A stretch of 64,000 nt of DNA from positions 124,001 through 188,000 of the forward strand of contig NZ_LJYX01000016.1 in the NCBI RefSeq assembly GCF_001440345.1. The letters are read 5' to 3'. Position 1 is the first letter of the stretch. Each line of letters begins with the position of its first letter. Position numbers and translations under genes: made by a program. This document shows positions 1 to 8,968 of the stretch, piece after piece. The DNA is from Colwellia sp. TT2012 (GTDB lineage: Bacteria > Pseudomonadota > Gammaproteobacteria > Enterobacterales > Alteromonadaceae). Under the pieces are notes generated by a model. That model saw only the letters and a list, made by a program, of their open reading frames with translations, was not told where the DNA came from and did not search any database.

Positions 1-157
1 TTGCACGTTCAATAAGGGCTTTAGAGGCGGTAACCCCAGTGATCACTTTATTGATGTCTTTACACCCTTGAATTTGTAAACCATTAGGGGTGAAGTCTTT
101 TATTTGCTCTGGCTTTAATAAAGCAGTTAAATAATCTTCTAAATCTTTACTTTGCAT
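1..157 (-). CDS. Nif3-like dinuclear metal center protein (YbgI/DUF34 family), N-terminal part
   Basis: The first 52 codons of a gene reading leftward out of the window; the start ATG is the complement of 155-157. The translation contains the N-terminal block FTPNGLQIQG followed by ITGVTASKALIE, which matches the family start known from E. coli YbgI (PNGLQVEG...VTGVTAS). The family forms toroidal hexamers with a dinuclear metal site, and its cellular role is not firmly known. Most of the protein, including the remaining metal ligands, lies outside the window, so intactness cannot be judged. The start is set by the family alignment rather than by a strong ribosome binding site. Confidence 0.85.
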   Translation of the reverse strand, partial: MQSKDLEDYLTALLKPEQIKDFTPNGLQIQGCKDINKVITGVTASKALIERA

Positions 158-223
158 AAGTCAGGTACTTTTTAAGTATGGGCAATAATGAATAGCTAAT
201 CGTTCATTTCAAAAGATAAATAG

Positions 224-1000
224 CTATCTACTCTTAGGGATTTTTTTGTTATTTTCGACTGACTCTCTATGTGTATTCATAGTAGTCACTTTTACTGGAT
301 TAAACTCAGGCCGTATTTGCCATTTAGGTTTAATGGGTGTTAGCGGTAACACGCGTTTTTTCGCTACAATCACATAAACAGAGCCCAAGGCAGGTAAATA
401 GTTTTTAGCAAAATTATGCCAACTGCTATTTAAGGTGTCAGTGCTCAACTTCCCTGTTAATCCGGAATGTAAACAGCGTTGGTCGGCTAAAATTTCAAAG
501 CCCATTAAGTGCAGCCAATCTTTGACTCGCATCGGTGAGAAAAAATGTTCATTCCATGGTGTTTTACTGCGCCGATAGGGTAATAGCCGATTTAAACCGA
601 CCAGGCTTAACGGATTAAAGCCCGTTAACACTAAATAGCCATTAGGGATCAACACTCTATTAGCTTCACGTATGACATGATGAGGATCAAGAGAAAACTC
701 TAAGGCATGACTCAACAAACAAACATCGACACTATGCTCTTGCAAGGGTAAATCATCAATATCTCCGAGCACATCCGCTAAATTACTTTTACCGCTGATG
801 CTGACTTGATGGTTTATGGTGCAATTGCTTATCTCTATTTCACTACTTAAGGCACCCAGTTTAACCAAATGATAACCGAAGAATTTTTGCCACCAAGGAG
901 CAAGCTCTTGCTCAATGGCTTTTTTAATGACCTCACCATTAGGTAAAGCCTGCCACGAGCTTGGATAATACGGTTGTCGAAAAGCTAACGCTGGTTTCAT
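224..1000 (-). CDS. YafS-like class I SAM-dependent methyltransferase
   Basis: A 258-residue protein resembling E. coli YafS, which also sits divergently beside gloB. The start MKPALAFRQP matches the YafS start (MKPA...); an in-frame ATG 78 nt upstream exists but would add 26 residues without family support. The central part carries a Methyltransf_11-type fold: DIDDLPLQEHSVDVCLLSHA (SAM-binding and hydrophobic strand), then REANRVLIPNGYLVLTGFNP. The family is presumed to methylate a small molecule or RNA, but the substrate is unknown. The glycine-rich motif I is poorly recognisable, as it also is in YafS. It is transcribed away from gloB, with about 130 nt between the two starts. Confidence 0.82.
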   Translation of the reverse strand: MKPALAFRQPYYPSSWQALPNGEVIKKAIEQELAPWWQKFFGYHLVKLGALSSEIEISNCTINHQVSISGKSNLADVLGDIDDLPLQEHSVDVCLLSHALEFSLDPHHVIREANRVLIPNGYLVLTGFNPLSLVGLNRLLPYRRSKTPWNEHFFSPMRVKDWLHLMGFEILADQRCLHSGLTGKLSTDTLNSSWHNFAKNYLPALGSVYVIVAKKRVLPLTPIKPKWQIRPEFNPVKVTTMNTHRESVENNKKIPKSR

Positions 1001-1128
1001 AGAGTCTTCTTTAGGCGTATAATGAGAAAAATTGTTGTGATGCCACAAATAGCGCCAATGTAAAAGCTTTATTTGCAAGTTAACACGGTAAACACTAAGT
1101 ATATAACGAACGAAAGGTAAAATCTCAT

Positions 1129-1926
1129 ATGTCTAATACTCATCATATTGTTAGCGCAATAAAGGCCTTTAACGATAATTATATTTGGGCGCTAGCAAGT
1201 GAAAATAGTGATAAAATTGCCCTAGTTGATCCCGGTGATGCCTTGGTATGTATTGAGTATTTACAAACGAATAAGTTAGTTTTATCAGCCATTTTGATCA
1301 CCCATCATCATCGCGATCATGTCGGTGGTATCGAAAAATTACTGGCTTATGCCAAAAATAATGCATGGCCGGTGACTGTTTATGGCCCAGCTAATGAAAA
1401 TATTGCTCAGCTCGATGTTACCCTTAAAGAAAACGATATTGTCACCTTAACAGAGCTCAATTGTCAGTTGCACATACTCGACCTTCCCGGTCATACTAGC
1501 GGCCATATTGCTTATTACAATAATGACCTGCTATTTTGTGGCGATACCTTATTTTCAGGTGGCTGTGGTCGGTTATTTGAAGGCACAGCGGAGCAAATGC
1601 ATAGTTCACTGACTAAATTAGCAAATTTACCCACAAATACCCTAATTTACTGTGCCCATGAATATACTCAAGCAAACTTAGCATTTGCCTTAGCTGTTGA
1701 GCCCAGTAACAGCGACCTGCATACCTATGCCGAGCAGGTAAATTTAAAACGTCAGCAAAACCAAACAACTCTGCCCAGTAATATAGCGTTAGAACGTCAA
1801 ATTAATCCTTTTTTACGTTGTCATAAAGCCAGCATTAAATTAGCAGCACAAGCTTATACTAACCAAAGTCAAAGTAGCGACAGTGAAGTTTTTGCCGCTA
1901 TTCGAGCGTGGAAAGATAATTTCTAG
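1129..1926 (+). CDS. gloB: hydroxyacylglutathione hydrolase (glyoxalase II)
   Basis: Cytosolic metallo-beta-lactamase-fold enzyme that hydrolyses S-D-lactoylglutathione to D-lactate and glutathione, the second step of methylglyoxal detoxification. The 265 residues match the usual family length. The dinuclear metal motif THHHRDH is at residues 58-64, followed by GHTSGH, CGDTLFSGGCGR and CAHEYT, which supply the other metal ligands and the bridging Asp. The C-terminal HAGH domain with the RQINPFLRC block is present. The start follows a purine-rich AAAGG site. Gene order with the divergent YafS-like methyltransferase is the same as in enterobacteria. Confidence 0.96.
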   Translation: MSNTHHIVSAIKAFNDNYIWALASENSDKIALVDPGDALVCIEYLQTNKLVLSAILITHHHRDHVGGIEKLLAYAKNNAWPVTVYGPANENIAQLDVTLKENDIVTLTELNCQLHILDLPGHTSGHIAYYNNDLLFCGDTLFSGGCGRLFEGTAEQMHSSLTKLANLPTNTLIYCAHEYTQANLAFALAVEPSNSDLHTYAEQVNLKRQQNQTTLPSNIALERQINPFLRCHKASIKLAAQAYTNQSQSSDSEVFAAIRAWKDNF

Positions 1927-2030
1927 CAACTTAGCTTATATCGGAAGTTATTTACCGCCCAAGACTAGTTAGGTGAATTATGCTAATCTGCTAAATCATT
2001 TTTATTTCCCGCTGATTTTACTGGTTATCC

Positions 2031-3680
2031 ATGAAGTATTTATTATTACCTGCAATTGTTCTTTTAGCTGGCTGTCAAAGCCTTTCCCCAAATGATGTTA
2101 ATACCGATAATGACTCCGTTGCTACCCCCCATCTTGAAGCGGCAAATTCCGTAGAAATTAATCAAGCACTGTTAGCCGACGAAAACATTGATGTTATTCA
2201 CCCCTTTGCTGATGTAGACATCGTTTTAACAGACCAAGACAGTGTTGAACAGCATAACATTTGGCCACGCATTCGCAGCCAACTAAGCTTTGATATTCCT
2301 GAAGAAAAGCGCCTTATAGCGCAGCGTAATTGGTATGTTAACCACCCAAGTTACCTGAAACGTGTCGCTAAACGCGCCGAGCCCTTTCTTTATTATATTG
2401 TTGAAGAATTAGAAAAAAATGATATGCCTATTGAATTGGCTTTATTACCCGTGGTTGAAAGTGCCTTTGACCCTTTTGCCTATTCACACGGCAGGGCTTC
2501 AGGTATGTGGCAATTTGTCCCAGCCACAGGTGAACGCTTTGGCATGAAACAAAACTGGTGGTATGACGGCAGGCGAGACATTGTAGCCTCGACCGAAGGT
2601 GCCATTAAATACCTTAAGTATTTGCATAAATTTTTCGATGGCGACTGGATGTTAGCGCTGGCCGCTTATAACTCAGGTGAAGGTCGAGTCAGGAATGCCG
2701 TTAGAAAAAATAAACGTTTAGGTAAACCAACCGACTTTTGGTCGCTCGACTTACCAAAAGAAACTCGCGCTTATGTGCCAAAACTATTAGCCTTAGCCGA
2801 TATTATAAAGCGCCCGGAAGATTTTAATTTATCACTTTACCCCATAGACAATAAAAGTGTTTTGACACAAGTTGATATTAAATCACAACTTGATTTAGCA
2901 AAAGCGGCAACATTGGCAGGTTTGTCATTAGCAGAATTACAACGCTTAAACCCTGGTTTTAATCGTTGGGCAACGGATCCTGACGGACCACATAGGTTAT
3001 TATTACCCTCGCATACGGTAGAAAAATTTGAGTTGGGCTTAAGTAAACTCAGTAAAAATGACCGTCTAGCTTGGCAACGCTATAAAATCAAAAACGGTGA
3101 TAATTTAGGTGTCATTGCCAATAAATTTAATACTCGTATTGATTTGATACAACAAGTTAATAATATCAACGGTAATCAAATTCGTGCTGGTAAATATTTA
3201 CTTATTCCAGTAGCCGCGAAGTCACTCGACAGCTATGTATTCTCACAAGATCAACGCATTGCAAAAAAACAAAATAGACCTCAAAAAGGTCGTAAGATTG
3301 TCCATACAGTAAAATCCGGTGATAACCTGTGGGACATTGGCCGTAAATATAAAGTCAATGGTAAAAGTATTGCTAAGTGGAATGGTTTTGCCCCAAGAGA
3401 TACCTTAAAGCTAGGTCAAACATTAGTAATTTGGCAGAAGAATGGCCGTAAAACCAACGCATCGAACTACGCCAATAGTAAAATGGGTAACATTGTAGAA
3501 AATGCAATCATACGTAATATTACTTATAAGGTACGTCGGGGTGACTCTTTTGCTCGTATAGCGGATAAATTTAATGTCCGTATCCGTGATATTGAGCGGT
3601 GGAACAACCTTGATAGAAAAAAATACCTTCAACCAGGTCAACGCTTAAAACTATCGGTTGATGTGACCAATAATATTTAA
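2031..3680 (+). CDS. mltD: membrane-bound lytic murein transglycosylase D
   Basis: Outer-membrane lipoprotein that cleaves peptidoglycan glycan strands to form 1,6-anhydro-muropeptides. It has a lipoprotein signal with lipobox LLAGC (lipidated Cys15). The SLT domain follows: VVESAFDPFAYSHGRASGMW holds the predicted catalytic Glu, and LALAAYNSGEGRV is the downstream SLT motif. The C-terminal half has three LysM peptidoglycan-binding repeats (starting near YKIKNGDNLG, HTVKSGDNLW and YKVRRGDSFA). The 549 residues exceed E. coli MltD (about 450), mainly through the third LysM. It lies about 100 nt after gloB and may have its own promoter. It is followed by a strong terminator. Confidence 0.95.
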   Translation: MKYLLLPAIVLLAGCQSLSPNDVNTDNDSVATPHLEAANSVEINQALLADENIDVIHPFADVDIVLTDQDSVEQHNIWPRIRSQLSFDIPEEKRLIAQRNWYVNHPSYLKRVAKRAEPFLYYIVEELEKNDMPIELALLPVVESAFDPFAYSHGRASGMWQFVPATGERFGMKQNWWYDGRRDIVASTEGAIKYLKYLHKFFDGDWMLALAAYNSGEGRVRNAVRKNKRLGKPTDFWSLDLPKETRAYVPKLLALADIIKRPEDFNLSLYPIDNKSVLTQVDIKSQLDLAKAATLAGLSLAELQRLNPGFNRWATDPDGPHRLLLPSHTVEKFELGLSKLSKNDRLAWQRYKIKNGDNLGVIANKFNTRIDLIQQVNNINGNQIRAGKYLLIPVAAKSLDSYVFSQDQRIAKKQNRPQKGRKIVHTVKSGDNLWDIGRKYKVNGKSIAKWNGFAPRDTLKLGQTLVIWQKNGRKTNASNYANSKMGNIVENAIIRNITYKVRRGDSFARIADKFNVRIRDIERWNNLDRKKYLQPGQRLKLSVDVTNNI

Positions 3681-3718
3681 CACTTAGCTCAATAACTTAT
3701 TCAAGCCCTCCTCTGACA

Positions 3719-3746
3719 AAAAAGCGAGCAACACGGCTCGCTTTTT
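3719..3746. terminator. bidirectional intrinsic terminator between mltD and a convergent lipoprotein gene
   Basis: Stem AAAAAGCGAGC (3719-3729) pairs with GCTCGCTTTTT (3736-3746) around a six-base loop. It has A-run and T-run flanks, so it can act on both the mltD transcript and the convergent gene. Confidence 0.85.
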
Positions 3747-3748
3747 CC

Positions 3749-4246
3749 TTATAGACGCTGACTGGTAAAGTCGACAAAAAATGTTTGCTCCTGCCCCTTT
3801 AACTCTACCGTAAGCCATAAACGCCAAGCCATATGTTCATCACCGCAACTGGCCAGCAAGCTTTGCGCTATAAACACCCCGGTATTATCGGTTTGTTCAA
3901 AAAAAACCGGCACCTTGCCCATAAACATTTCCTTACCCTCTAAATAAGCTGAGATGTGAGTTATGTTTTGCTTAGTAACTTGTTCAGATTGAGATGACTC
4001 AGCTAATTCAACTAATTCAGTTAACTCAATGAAAAAAGGTAACTCTGTTTTAATCTTATCGGCTAACTGCGGCTGCGAAAATTTAATGGTAAAATCAGCC
4101 AGATCTGTATTGATTTGGCATTGACTCTGACTAGTAATGCATAAGGGCGCCAAGGTATGCAGACTATCAGCCAAACCCTGTTCACTTACTGGCTTACAAG
4201 CACTAATAAAGAATAAAAAACCTACCAGGGGGAGTTGTTTGAACAC
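3749..4246 (-). CDS. putative small lipoprotein of unknown function
   Basis: Not recognised. With the GTG start at the complement of 4244-4246 the protein has 165 residues and begins VFKQLPLVGFLFFISAC, a compact lipoprotein signal with lipobox ISAC. A purine-rich AAGGTAGG lies about 10 nt upstream of this GTG in the transcript. An ATG 99 nt further upstream (4345) would bury the signal behind 33 residues, so it is less likely. The mature part is acidic with few cysteines (ITSQSQCQI and LLASCGD), and ends LTVELKGQEQTFFVDFTSQRL-like beta-rich sequence. It is convergent with mltD and divergent from ccoN. Its place upstream of the cbb3 genes suggests, but does not show, a link to the envelope or respiration. 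Confidence 0.6.
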   Translation of the reverse strand: MFKQLPLVGFLFFISACKPVSEQGLADSLHTLAPLCITSQSQCQINTDLADFTIKFSQPQLADKIKTELPFFIELTELVELAESSQSEQVTKQNITHISAYLEGKEMFMGKVPVFFEQTDNTGVFIAQSLLASCGDEHMAWRLWLTVELKGQEQTFFVDFTSQRL

Positions 4247-4580
4247 GTTATAGCCTACCTTCTCTGAAAAAAAGCTATTATCCACTAACGTCAATAAACT
4301 AGCCACTATTAGTCTTAGCGGGTTGAGCTTAATGCAGAACATCATTCATCAAAGCAACGGACTAAAGCTATTAATAGTCACCTTGCTAACGATTAATAGC
4401 TTAGCCGCACTGTTAATTTGTTGAGAAACGTCTATAAATAAGGTTATTCCGGTGCGTGGCAATGTTGGTGAATTGATAAAAAGTGAACCACATCGAATGT
4501 TTTTTAACTCATTGAGGTTACTATTGTATTTTTATTGTTCAGTTAATATCCACCCCTAATTACAGAGTAATTATCATTTA

Positions 4581-4630
4581 TTGATCTACATCAAATTAAA
4601 ACGCGCATAGTTGTTGATTTATAGCCTCGC
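4581..4630 (+). promoter_or_regulatory. FNR box and class II promoter upstream of ccoN
   Basis: TTGATCTACATCAA at 4581-4594 is a perfect FNR palindrome (TTGAT-N4-ATCAA). A -10-like element (GATTTATAG region, 4616-4624) lies where a class II FNR promoter with the box centred at -41.5 would need it, which puts the transcript start near 4629 and gives ccoN a leader of about 180 nt. The rest of 4247-4811 is AT-rich and shows no convincing gene. Activation of cbb3 oxidase genes by FNR-type regulators is well established in proteobacteria, and an fnr gene lies 8 kb downstream. Confidence 0.8.
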
Positions 4631-4811
4631 CAAAGGGTAAAATTACTGGGATTTTGACACATTTGCTTACAGCGATGCTACATATCTCACGGCTCAATGA
4701 GCAAACACATAGAATTAGTATAAATTGTGTCCTATACCTAAGACTTTTCACGTTTAGGTATTACAGCAAGAAATACTTTCTGATTAATAATAACACTGCG
4801 GAATTCTTAAC

Positions 4812-6236
4812 ATGACCACAAGTAATACGTCAGCAGTAGACTACAACTTCGATGTTGTACGTCAGTTTACTGTAATGACTGTAATCTGGGGAATCTTTGG
4901 TACACTTGTAGGTGTACTTATCGCGGCACAATTAATTTGGCCTGCGTTAAACTTTGATACACCTTGGTTAACCTACTCCCGTCTTCGTCCACTTCATACT
5001 AATGTTGTAATTTTTGCATTTGGTACAAGTGCTTTATTTGCCACATCTTATTACGTTGTCCAGCGTACCTGCCAAACACGACTGTTTGGTGGTAAGTTAG
5101 CAGCTTTTACCTTCTGGGGCTGGCAAGCAGTCATTGTAGCCGCAGTTATAAGCTTACCTTTAGGTTATACCTCTTCAAAAGAATACGCTGAGCTAGAATG
5201 GCCAATCGATATTCTTATTGCCGTGGTTTGGATTAGTTATGCTGTTGTATTTTTTGGCACACTGGTCAAACGTAAAACCTCACACATCTATGTAGCTAAC
5301 TGGTTCTTTGGTGCCTTTATTCTGGTTATTATGGTTTTGCATATTGGTAACAGTATGGCGATACCTATTTCAGCAATGAAATCCTACTCCATTTATTCTG
5401 GTGCCATTGATGCCATGATGCAGTGGTGGTATGGACATAATGCCGTTGGTTTCTTATTAACTGCTGGTTTCTTAGGTATGATGTATTACTTTGTTCCTAA
5501 ACAAGCAGAGCGTCCAGTCTATTCTTATCGCTTATCCATTGTACATTTCTGGGCGTTAATCTCGCTTTATATTTGGGCCGGTCCTCATCACTTACATTAC
5601 ACGGCATTACCTGATTGGGTACAAACCGTGGGTATGACCATGTCTATCGTATTATTTCTGCCTTCATGGGGCGGCATGATTAACGGTATTATGACGTTAT
5701 CGGGTGCTTGGCATAAACTTCGTACTGACCCTATTTTACGTTTCTTAATTGTTTCTTTATCTTTCTACGGTATGTCTACCTTCGAAGGACCTATGATGGC
5801 AATTAAATCAGTTAATGCTTTATCTCATTATACTGACTGGACTATTGGCCACGTTCATTCTGGTGCCCTAGGTTGGGTTGCTATGATTTCAATTGGTGCC
5901 ATGTACCACTTAATCCCAATATTGTTTAACCAAGGTCGCATGTACAGTATTCGCCTAATCAACGTGCATTTTTGGATTCACACCTCGGGTGTTATTCTTT
6001 ACATTGTCGCCATGTGGATTTCAGGTGTTATGCAAGGGTTAATGTGGAGAGCAGTTAATACGGACGGTACCTTAACTTACAGTTTTGTCGAAAGTTTAAC
6101 CGCATCATACCCCTTCTATTTTATTCGTTTCATTGGTGGTGTGTTAGTCGTGTCTGGCTTTATCTTAATGGGCTACAACATGTTTAAAACCATTTATGCG
6201 AAAGACGGAAGTCTGCAGCCTGTTGAAGAAACATAA
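4812..6236 (+). CDS. ccoN: cytochrome c oxidase cbb3-type, subunit I
   Basis: Catalytic subunit of the high-affinity cbb3 terminal oxidase in the inner membrane. It reduces O2 to water using heme b and the heme b3-CuB centre and pumps protons. The 474 residues show about 12 membrane segments and the haem-copper oxidase ligands: [10 protein letters not shown] (low-spin heme His), WYGHNAVGF (CuB His-Tyr region), [13 protein letters not shown] (two CuB His), and [12 protein letters not shown] (heme b3 and b His). First gene of ccoNOQP; ccoO follows after 11 nt, so they are co-transcribed. Predicted to be induced at low oxygen from the FNR box upstream. Confidence 0.97.
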   Translation: MTTSNTSAVDYNFDVVRQFTVMTVIWGIFGTLVGVLIAAQLIWPALNFDTPWLTYSRLRPLHTNVVIFAFGTSALFATSYYVVQRTCQTRLFGGKLAAFTFWGWQAVIVAAVISLPLGYTSSKEYAELEWPIDILIAVVWISYAVVFFGTLVKRKTSHIYVANWFFGAFILVIMVLHIGNSMAIPISAMKSYSIYSGAIDAMMQWWYGHNAVGFLLTAGFLGMMYYFVPKQAERPVYSYRLSIVHFWALISLYIWAGPHHLHYTALPDWVQTVGMTMSIVLFLPSWGGMINGIMTLSGAWHKLRTDPILRFLIVSLSFYGMSTFEGPMMAIKSVNALSHYTDWTIGHVHSGALGWVAMISIGAMYHLIPILFNQGRMYSIRLINVHFWIHTSGVILYIVAMWISGVMQGLMWRAVNTDGTLTYSFVESLTASYPFYFIRFIGGVLVVSGFILMGYNMFKTIYAKDGSLQPVEET

Positions 6237-6247
6237 GGAGAACAAAG

Positions 6248-6892
6248 ATGAAAAACATACATGAAAAAGTTGAAAAGAATGTTGGCTTGTTCTTTCTGTT
6301 TACGGTAATGGCTATCAGTATTGGTGGTTTAGTCGAAATAACCCCCTTATTTTTTCAAAAAGAGCTAGCACAACCGGTTGATAACTTAAAACCTTATACT
6401 GCCTTGCAAATGGAAGGACGTGACATTTATATTCGTGATGGTTGTCACGTATGTCATAGCCAAATGATTCGTCCATTTAGAGCAGAAACCGAGCGTTACG
6501 GTCACTATAGTGTTGCGGGTGAACACGTTTGGGAACATCCATTCTTATGGGGTTCAAAACGTACTGGCCCTGATCTAGCACGTGTTGGTGGCCGTTACAG
6601 TGACGATTGGCATAGAGCACATTTATTAGACCCTCGTTCGGTTGTACCTGAGTCTAATATGCCCTCGTTTAAATGGTTAGCTGAGAATATCCTTGATGGT
6701 GAATTAACGGGTAAGAAACTAGCTACCTTTAATTGGTTAACAAAAAACCGTAGTCATAAAGACGAAAATGGCAAAGCAATTCCGCTTTATACTCAAGCAG
6801 AAATTGATGGCGCTAAAGATGCGGTTAAAGGTAAAACAGAAATGGATGCCTTGATTGCTTACTTGCAATCACTTGGCCATGCTTTGAAGTAG
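6248..6892 (+). CDS. ccoO: cytochrome c oxidase cbb3-type, subunit II (monoheme cytochrome c)
   Basis: Membrane-anchored periplasmic cytochrome c that passes electrons to CcoN. One N-terminal membrane segment (about residues 12-33) is followed by the c-type heme site DGCHVCHSQ (C66, C69, H70). The probable distal Met ligand is in [10 protein letters not shown]. The 214 residues agree with the family. A GGAG Shine-Dalgarno lies just before the ATG, and ccoQ starts 8 nt after the stop. Confidence 0.97.
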   Translation: MKNIHEKVEKNVGLFFLFTVMAISIGGLVEITPLFFQKELAQPVDNLKPYTALQMEGRDIYIRDGCHVCHSQMIRPFRAETERYGHYSVAGEHVWEHPFLWGSKRTGPDLARVGGRYSDDWHRAHLLDPRSVVPESNMPSFKWLAENILDGELTGKKLATFNWLTKNRSHKDENGKAIPLYTQAEIDGAKDAVKGKTEMDALIAYLQSLGHALK

Positions 6893-6900
6893 CCGGAGTA

Positions 6901-7107
6901 ATGATGGATTACGGAACACTTAGAGGGCTAGTGGCCCTCCTTATATTCGCCTTGTTTATTATTATTGTCATGTGGAGTTATTCGAAAAAACGAAGTGCTG
7001 CATTTCAAGATATAGCAAATTCTATTTTTGAAGAAGATGAACTAAACAAGCAAACAAAACAAAGCCACCTTGGCATAAACAACAAACAGGAGACTAATAA
7101 TGTCTAG
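6901..7107 (+). CDS. ccoQ: cytochrome c oxidase cbb3-type, subunit IV
   Basis: A 68-residue single-span protein with one hydrophobic segment (RGLVALLIFALFIIIVMWSY) and a charged tail rich in D and E. This is typical of CcoQ, which stabilises the cbb3 complex or guides its assembly. CcoQ is poorly conserved, so the call rests on size, topology and position between ccoO and ccoP. A GGAG ribosome site precedes tandem ATG codons (6901 and 6904). The last 8 nt overlap the start of ccoP, which suggests translational coupling. Confidence 0.92.
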   Translation: MMDYGTLRGLVALLIFALFIIIVMWSYSKKRSAAFQDIANSIFEEDELNKQTKQSHLGINNKQETNNV

Positions 7108-8071
7108 CTTCTGGAATATATGGATTTGGGTGCTCACCCTAGGTTCACTCGTTGGTTGTTTTCTACTACTACGTTGGTGTTTAAACGACCATACTGGTGT
7201 TAAAGAAGGTGAGTCTATGGGGCACTCCTTCGATGGTATAGAAGAATTAAATAATCCACTACCAAAATGGTGGAGCACATTTTTCTTATGTACCATTGTT
7301 TGGGCCTTTGGTTATTTGTCACTTTATGGCCTAGGCAGTTGGGGTGGGCTTTTAGGTTGGAAAAGCTCGAATCAAGGCATACTAAACCTGGCGGAATCAA
7401 AAGCTAAAACGGCCGCAAGTTTAGCGGAAGGCTCTCAGCTTTTGGTGCAGTATGACCGTGAAGTAGCACAAGCAGATGCTAAGTACGGTCCGATTTTTAC
7501 GGCTTACGCAGCGCGTAGCATTGAAGATTTAGCCACTGATGAGGAAGCATTAAAAATAGGCCAACGCTTATTTATTCAAAACTGTTCACAATGTCATGGC
7601 TCTGATGCACATGGTACGACAGGCTTCCCTAACCTAGCGGATAAAGACTGGTTATACGGCGGCAGTCCGCAAACCATTAAAGAAACCATTATGAATGGTC
7701 GTAAAGCATCTGGCATGATGGCTTGGCAAGGCGTATTAGGCGGCGAGCAAGGTGTTAAAGAAGTTGCCGCTTACGTTATTAGTTTAAGTGGTCGCTCTGT
7801 TGACCCTGAATTAGCGAAAGCGGGTCAAGGTAAATTTGCTTTATGTGCTGGTTGTCATGGCCCTGAAGGCAAAGGTAGCATAGCCTTAGGTTTACCAATG
7901 GGTGCTCCAAACTTAACCGATAACATCTGGTTGTATGGTGGTTCAAAACGGGTAATTGAAGAGTCAATCCGTAATGGTCGTGCCGGTGTTATGCCTCCTT
8001 GGAAAGACATTCTTGGTGAAGAGAAAGTTCACCTAATTAGTGCCTATGTTTATAGTCTTTCTCAAGATTAA
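7100..8071 (+). CDS. ccoP: cytochrome c oxidase cbb3-type, subunit III (diheme cytochrome c)
   Basis: Diheme periplasmic electron-entry subunit of the cbb3 oxidase. It has an N-terminal pair of membrane segments (about residues 5-27 and 57-80; FixP_N-type), then two cytochrome c domains with heme sites CSQCH (162-166) and CAGCH (249-253). Distal Met residues are likely in SGMMAWQG and AGVMPPWKD. The 323 residues fit the family. The start overlaps ccoQ by 8 nt and has an AGGAG ribosome site. It is the last gene of ccoNOQP; a strong terminator follows about 180 nt downstream. Confidence 0.97.
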   Translation: MSSFWNIWIWVLTLGSLVGCFLLLRWCLNDHTGVKEGESMGHSFDGIEELNNPLPKWWSTFFLCTIVWAFGYLSLYGLGSWGGLLGWKSSNQGILNLAESKAKTAASLAEGSQLLVQYDREVAQADAKYGPIFTAYAARSIEDLATDEEALKIGQRLFIQNCSQCHGSDAHGTTGFPNLADKDWLYGGSPQTIKETIMNGRKASGMMAWQGVLGGEQGVKEVAAYVISLSGRSVDPELAKAGQGKFALCAGCHGPEGKGSIALGLPMGAPNLTDNIWLYGGSKRVIEESIRNGRAGVMPPWKDILGEEKVHLISAYVYSLSQD

Positions 8072-8179
8072 TAATCAAAAAACACTAAGGTTAAGCGGTG
8101 TTGCTTACAGCCATCAGGACAATGTGCATCCTGCATTGCCTAGTAAGCTACATCCGTGTAGCGTCATGGCACCGTGAGC

Positions 8180-8249
8180 TACCGTTATCCTGAACATACT
8201 CTCTCCTTCACATCCTTGTGATCGAGAAGTACCGTTCATCCTGAACATA
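8180..8249. repeat. short direct repeat pair in the ccoP-ccoH spacer
   Basis: Two copies of TACCGTT(C)ATCCTGAACATA at 8180-8198 and 8230-8249 differ by one inserted base and are 50 nt apart. The otherwise gene-free stretch 8072-8372 also holds the terminator at 8253-8284. The ATCCTGAAC core resembles short interspersed repeats common in marine proteobacteria, but its function is unknown. Confidence 0.5.
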
Positions 8250-8252
8250 AAG

Positions 8253-8284
8253 CCCTTGTTACACATTGTAACAAGGGTTTTTTT
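8253..8284 (+). terminator. intrinsic terminator after ccoNOQP
   Basis: An 11-bp perfect stem, CCCTTGTTACA (8253-8263) with TGTAACAAGGG (8267-8277), a CAT loop, and seven T residues (8278-8284). It separates the structural oxidase genes from the assembly genes. Confidence 0.92.
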
Positions 8285-8330
8285 ATGCCTTTAACCGAGG
8301 AGAAAACTAGCTGCTAGTTGATAAAAAAGG

Positions 8331-8336
8331 TATAAT
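8331..8336 (+). promoter_or_regulatory. possible -10 element upstream of ccoH
   Basis: A perfect TATAAT lies 36 nt before the ccoH start and directly after the ccoNOQP terminator, which is where a separate promoter for ccoH-ccoI would be needed. No good -35 box is visible at the right distance. Confidence 0.35.
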
Positions 8337-8372
8337 CACACCCCCTATCCTACTGTCAAAATAAGCTATTTT

Positions 8373-8867
8373 ATGAAAACCTCTTGGTACCGCGAGCCTT
8401 GGGCTTGGTTAGTTTTTATCCTTCCTTTTACTGCTGTTGTAGCAGGTATTACTACTTATATTATTGCCAATACTAATCCCGATACCTTAGTTATTGGTGA
8501 TTATTATAAAAAAGGCAAAGCCATCAACTTAGAAGTTGGCAAAGTAAAAATGGCGCAAAAATTGGGTATGCGCTTTGCGCTGCAGCTAAAGGATAATGAG
8601 TTAATAATTAAACCAACGGGTATTGAAAAATCTTTTCCGTTACTCAATGTGACTTTTTTTCACCCTACCCTTGAAGACAGAGATTTTTATCTGGCGCTAA
8701 CACAAGATGGTAATGGTTATTTCAGACACCACTTTGAGCAAGCAGTTACCGGCAAGTGGAAACTCACTATCAGTCCTTTTGAAGGCCATTGGAAAATTCA
8801 AGACACCATTTACTTACCACAAAGTGATTTTATCGATTTAATTCCAAATCCGATTAAAGCTCAGTAA
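8373..8867 (+). CDS. ccoH: FixH family cbb3 oxidase assembly protein
   Basis: A 164-residue inner-membrane protein with one N-terminal span (PWAWLVFILPFTAVVAGITT) and a periplasmic domain. The motif VIGDYYKKGKAIN is the FixH signature (DYYKKG). FixH/CcoH is required for stable assembly of cbb3 oxidase. It is the first gene after the ccoNOQP terminator and precedes ccoI, the usual ccoHIS arrangement. No ccoG (FixG/RdxA) lies between ccoP and ccoH, where many proteobacteria carry it. Confidence 0.92.
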   Translation: MKTSWYREPWAWLVFILPFTAVVAGITTYIIANTNPDTLVIGDYYKKGKAINLEVGKVKMAQKLGMRFALQLKDNELIIKPTGIEKSFPLLNVTFFHPTLEDRDFYLALTQDGNGYFRHHFEQAVTGKWKLTISPFEGHWKIQDTIYLPQSDFIDLIPNPIKAQ

Positions 8868-8914
8868 ATGCTCAATAAGTTAAACTCCGCTAAACATATC
8901 AACATTACATTATT

Positions 8915-8944
8915 ATAGTGAGCACCTATCGCTCACTATTTTAT
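8915..8944 (+). terminator. hairpin in the ccoH-ccoI spacer, possible weak terminator
   Basis: ATAGTGAGC (8915-8923) pairs with GCTCACTAT (8931-8939), followed by the short T-rich tract TTTTA. It may reduce ccoI expression relative to ccoH or act as an mRNA stabiliser. It lies 25 nt before ccoI. Confidence 0.5.
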
Positions 8945-8968
8945 TCCCAGCCCTTAAGAAAGTAAGCC

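Noticed and set aside
1001-1078. Upstream ATG extension of the YafS-like gene
   Set aside because: The extra 26 residues have no counterpart in YafS, and the internal start MKPA matches the family.
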